From Halorhabdus utahensis DSM 12940 (GTDB taxonomy: Archaea > Halobacteriota > Halobacteria > Halobacteriales > Haloarculaceae): a stretch of 64,000 nt of DNA. Shown here piece after piece: positions 61,137-64,000 of this stretch; the first letter of the stretch is position 1; each line of letters starts with the position of its first letter. Below the pieces are notes generated by a model, which did no database searches, had not been told where the DNA came from, and worked only from the letters and a program-made list of their open reading frames with translations. Made by a program: the position numbers and the translations under genes. The stretch lies in NCBI RefSeq assembly GCF_000023945.1, contig NC_013158.1, positions 744,001 to 808,000 on the forward strand. The letters run 5' to 3'.

Positions 61137-61808
61137 ATGACCCAAAATCTGCAGGCACTCCTCCTCGGCGGCACGGCGTTCCCGTTCCACGATATCGAGG
61201 AACTCGGCCCGCACATCGAGGCCGCGCTGGCGGCCGAAGGCATCGACGCGGAGACGACGACCGACCGCGAGGAACTCGCAGCGCTGCCCGACAGCGAGTA
61301 CGACGTCTGCATCGACTACACGACCGACAGCGAGATGACCGACGCCCAGCTGTCGGGGCTGCTCGAATTCGTCGAGAGCGGCGGCGGGTACGCGGGCGTC
61401 CACGGCGCGGCGGCCCTGACGACCACCGTGCCCGAAGACCCCGACGACGTCGTCGGGGAGCGCGAGGAGCCAAACCCCGAACTCGAGGCACTCATCGGCG
61501 GGCGATTCATCCAGCATCCCGAGCCGCAAGCCTTCGACGTCCGGATCGTCGACTCCCACCACCCGATCACGATCAACCGTTCGGACTTCCAGGCCTACGA
61601 CGAACCCTACGAGGTCGTCACCGACGACGTGCGCGTCCTCGCGCGGATGGACCACCCCGATCTGGGCGACATGCCGGTCGCCTGGGTGCAATCCTACGGC
61701 GACGGTCGGTCCTTCTATACTGCGCTCGGGCACTTCCGGTCTGCGTTTGAAGGGGACTCACGGGCGCTACTCGGAGCCGGCGTGCGGTGGGCCGGCGGCC
61801 GGGCGTAA
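61137..61808 (+). CDS. ThuA-like protein
   Basis: A 223-residue protein of the ThuA/class I amidotransferase-like fold: QALLLGGTAFPFHDIEELGP, FVESGGGYAGVHGAAALT near 85, ALIGGRFIQHPEPQAFDV and AWVQSYGDGRSFYTALGHF. ThuA members are linked to sugar use, and one is a trehalose-utilisation protein. A metal or sugar-binding role is likely; the substrate is unknown. Confidence 0.82.
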   Translation: MTQNLQALLLGGTAFPFHDIEELGPHIEAALAAEGIDAETTTDREELAALPDSEYDVCIDYTTDSEMTDAQLSGLLEFVESGGGYAGVHGAAALTTTVPEDPDDVVGEREEPNPELEALIGGRFIQHPEPQAFDVRIVDSHHPITINRSDFQAYDEPYEVVTDDVRVLARMDHPDLGDMPVAWVQSYGDGRSFYTALGHFRSAFEGDSRALLGAGVRWAGGRA

Positions 61809-61818
61809 ATCAATCAGT

Positions 61819-62505
61819 TCAGTACTCGAAGACGGTCACGCCGTCCTCAGTCCCCATGTGAACGGCGTCAGCGTAGCCGGGGAAGATCCCGTGTTCGACC
61901 ACGCTGGGGATCGTCGCGATCTCCGTCGCGAGGGTCTCTGGATCGTCGATCGCGCCGAAGTCGGCATCGAAGAGAAGATTCCCGTTGTCGGTGACGACCG
62001 GGCCGCTCTTGCGCTTGGCCCACCGGAGTTCGGGCTCGCCGCCCAGCTCGCGGATCGCGTTGGCGACCGTCGTCCGGGCGTCGGGGAGGACCTCGACCGG
62101 GACCACAGTGTCCAGCACGTCGGTCTCCTTGGTCGGATCGGCGACGATCTGGAGGCTGTCGGTCGCGCTCGCGACGATCTTCTCGCGGGCGTGGGCCGCG
62201 CCGCCGCCCTTGATCAGGTCGGAGCCGGCGAACTGGTCAGCGCCGTCGATCGTGACGTCGATGTGGCCGTCCGTCTCGTCGAGCGTCGTGAGGTCGATCC
62301 CCTTCTCGATGGCGATCTCGCGAGCCTGAAAGGAGGTCGTCACGCCGACGATGTCCAGCCCCTCCTCGACCCGATCGCCGAGGATGCGGATGGCGTGCTC
62401 GGCCGTGGAGCCGCTGCCGAGGCCGACGACGTCGCCGTCGCTGACGGCTTCAACCGCACTCTCGCTTGCCCGTCGCTTCGCCGCGTCACGAGTTTGTTCG
62501 TCCAT
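61819..62505 (-). CDS. rpiA: Ribose-5-phosphate isomerase A
   Basis: A 228-residue enzyme that interconverts ribose-5-phosphate and ribulose-5-phosphate. The phosphate loop is VGLGSGSTAEHAIRIL, the catalytic segment is IDGADQFAGSDLIKGGGAAH, and the C-terminus has GNLLFDADFG. ATG 62505 is chosen over a longer upstream frame that lacks similarity. It is divergent from rpe. Confidence 0.95.
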   Translation of the reverse strand: MDEQTRDAAKRRASESAVEAVSDGDVVGLGSGSTAEHAIRILGDRVEEGLDIVGVTTSFQAREIAIEKGIDLTTLDETDGHIDVTIDGADQFAGSDLIKGGGAAHAREKIVASATDSLQIVADPTKETDVLDTVVPVEVLPDARTTVANAIRELGGEPELRWAKRKSGPVVTDNGNLLFDADFGAIDDPETLATEIATIPSVVEHGIFPGYADAVHMGTEDGVTVFEY

Positions 62506-62592
62506 GTGAGATTGGTCGCCGTGGGGGAGGAAATACCCTGCCCTTCGGCGGCGGTAGACACCGTTATAGGACTGGCTTGGAAACCGGGGACC

Positions 62593-63243
62593 ATGGCGCG
62601 CATCGCACCGTCGATCCTCGCAGCGGACTTCGCCGATCTCTACGGGGACGTCCGGCAGGTCGAGTCGGCCGAGATCCTCCATCTCGACGTCATGGACGGC
62701 CACTTCGTGCCGAACATCTCCTTTGGCCCGCCGGTGATCAGTTCGCTCCGGGAGCGGACCGACCTCTACTTCGATACGCACCTGATGATCGAACACCCGA
62801 GCGAGTACGTCGAGGCGTTTCAGAACGCCGGCGCGGATCGGCTTACCGTGCACGTCGAAAGCGAGGACGATCCGGGAGCGGTCATCGAATCGATCCACGA
62901 CCACGGCATGGACGCCGGGATCGCACTGAATCCCGACACCGATGTGGGGAGAGTCGAGCCGTACCTCGACGACGTCGAAGTCGTCCTCGTCATGAGCGTC
63001 CAGCCAGGCTTTGGCGGGCAGTCGTTCATGCCGAAGACGCTCGATCGGATCGAGCGACTCGACGCGATGGGGGCCGCCGAAATCGAGGTCGACGGCGGCG
63101 TGAACAGTGAGACAGGACCGAAGTGTGTCGAGGCAGGGGCGGAGACGCTCGTCATCGGTTCGTCGCTGTTCGGCCAGTCGGACGTGGCACGGGCGCTCGC
63201 GGATCTGAGAGAAAGCGTCGGCATCGAGGCCAAGTCGCAGTAG
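62593..63243 (+). CDS. rpe: Ribulose-phosphate 3-epimerase
   Basis: A 216-residue TIM barrel: IAPSILAADFADLYGDV, LHLDVMDGHFVPNISFGPPV with metal-binding His/Asp residues, VLVMSVQPGFGGQSFMPK and VDGGVN. It links ribulose- and xylulose-5-phosphate. Not every haloarchaeon has this enzyme as far as I recall, so its presence suggests xylose use or a non-oxidative pentose route. Confidence 0.94.
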   Translation: MARIAPSILAADFADLYGDVRQVESAEILHLDVMDGHFVPNISFGPPVISSLRERTDLYFDTHLMIEHPSEYVEAFQNAGADRLTVHVESEDDPGAVIESIHDHGMDAGIALNPDTDVGRVEPYLDDVEVVLVMSVQPGFGGQSFMPKTLDRIERLDAMGAAEIEVDGGVNSETGPKCVEAGAETLVIGSSLFGQSDVARALADLRESVGIEAKSQ

Positions 63244-63271
63244 CAGGAACGGTCAGGAAAACAGCGATGGC

Positions 63272-64000
63272 TTACAGCACGTCGGCAATGGGCGGCGCGG
63301 CGCTGACGCGGCTGATCGAGCGGTCGATCGTGTCGGTCGCGTACAGCGACTTGACGCCGGCCCGGGCGAGTTTGCTCAGGGCGTTGTCGACGAGCAGCGG
63401 GTGGACACACGAGACGTAGACGTGGTTCGTGTCCTGCTTGCTGATGAGCCGGACGGCCTCGCTCATCGTCCCGCCGGTCGCGATCATGTCGTCGACGAGG
63501 ACGACGTCGCGGTCGGTGAAGTCCTTGTCGTCGGCGCTCATCTCGACTTCCGTCGCGGAGTGGCGGATCTTCTCGAAGTTGTCGACGTGTCCCTCGCCGT
63601 ATGTCTCCTGGACGGACTCGGCGAGCCAGACCGCGTCCTCGTCGGGGCCGAGGAAGACGGGATCGGAGAGATCGTCGGGCAGGGGCTCGGCAAGTTGAGG
63701 GGCCGCGTCGATCGGCTCGGCCGGAACGTCGAAGTAATCCAGCACCGAGACGTTGTGTGGATTGACCGAGTAAACGCGATCCGTGCTCGGGCTGAGGGCC
63801 TTTGCGATCGCCCGGACGGAGACCGCCTCGCCGGGGTTGAACAGCTTGTCCTGGCGGGAATAGCCCATGTAGCCGATAACCGTGACGATCTCGTCGGGAT
63901 CGCGCTGGACGGCCCGCTCCTGGAGTTCCAGCAGTTCGAGGTGGGCCTGACTCGACGTCGTCGAGCCGACGATGACGACCCGCTCGTCGTCGCCGACGGT
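63272..64000 (-). CDS. prs: Ribose-phosphate pyrophosphokinase (5' end outside window)
   Basis: 243 residues of PRPP synthase are visible, reading open to the window edge, so the N-terminus is missing. The visible part has TVIGYMGYSRQDKLFNPGEA near its beginning and the PRPP-binding VVLVDDMIATGGTMSEAVRL. It uses the ribose-5-phosphate made by RpiA. Convergent with rpe. Confidence 0.93.
   Translation of the reverse strand, partial: TVGDDERVVIVGSTTSSQAHLELLELQERAVQRDPDEIVTVIGYMGYSRQDKLFNPGEAVSVRAIAKALSPSTDRVYSVNPHNVSVLDYFDVPAEPIDAAPQLAEPLPDDLSDPVFLGPDEDAVWLAESVQETYGEGHVDNFEKIRHSATEVEMSADDKDFTDRDVVLVDDMIATGGTMSEAVRLISKQDTNHVYVSCVHPLLVDNALSKLARAGVKSLYATDTIDRSISRVSAAPPIADVL

Overview
The window comes from a halophilic archaeon (class Halobacteria). 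The proteins are strongly acidic and the DNA is GC-rich. RNA polymerase is split into B''/B' and A'/A''. Archaeal aIF1A, aIF2-beta, S17e and EF-1alpha are present, as are haloarchaeal families such as a HalX-type response regulator, UPF0058 and DUF555. A ribulose-phosphate 3-epimerase beside rpiA and prs would fit a sugar-using lineage such as Halorhabdus, but that placement is only a guess.

Bases 1-24,060 are chromosomal housekeeping. A cofactor operon comes first (cofD, cut by the window edge; an MJ0144-type TIM barrel; a CitG-like protein; DUF447), then S17e, asd, membrane proteins, a D-2-hydroxyacid dehydrogenase, a response regulator, a geranylgeranyl reductase-like flavoprotein, tRNA-Thr, aIF1A, a glycosyltransferase and an unusual aIF2-beta/TRAM fusion. 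On the minus strand follows the RNA polymerase operon rpoH-rpoB''-rpoB'-rpoA'-rpoA''-nusA. RpoA'' carries a 491-residue intein with homing-endonuclease motifs. Behind tRNA-Asp lie tandem copies of the tRNA 3' end, and near 25.2 kb there is a compact multi-hairpin repeat.

Bases 27,691-44,336 are an integrated element of about 16.6 kb, bounded by a 13-bp direct repeat equal to the 3' end of tRNA-Ala(CGC). It looks like a temperate pleolipovirus-type provirus. Its parts are: an integrase coupled to a 35-residue zinc-ribbon protein; a divergent winged-helix repressor candidate; a rightward virion cluster (small membrane protein, two secreted anchored proteins including a large spike candidate, two further membrane proteins, a P-loop NTPase, a nuclease); and a leftward replication operon in which six small genes and a large Rep-like gene are chained by 4-nt stop/start overlaps. 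Inserted cargo includes two tandem type IV pilins with near-identical ends, different middles and the same 16-bp palindrome between TATA box and start codon; a winged-helix/dGTPase operon; and a TIR-domain protein. The dGTPase and TIR genes are visibly AT-rich and look like separately acquired anti-virus genes.

Bases 44,324-64,000 return to the chromosome: tRNA-Ala, S10 and EF-1alpha (a tuf-rps10-tRNA order interrupted by the provirus), homoserine dehydrogenase with an ACT regulator, menF-menD, a J-domain membrane protein, thioredoxin, canonical aIF2-beta, an OGG1-like glycosylase, acylphosphatase, NAD(P)HX repair, a hot-dog thioesterase, HflX, a winged-helix/PIN pair, a ThuA-like protein, and rpiA, rpe and prs (cut by the window edge). 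The strongest candidates for new biology are the pilin cassettes with their shared operator and the two AT-rich defence-type genes inside a pleolipovirus-like provirus.
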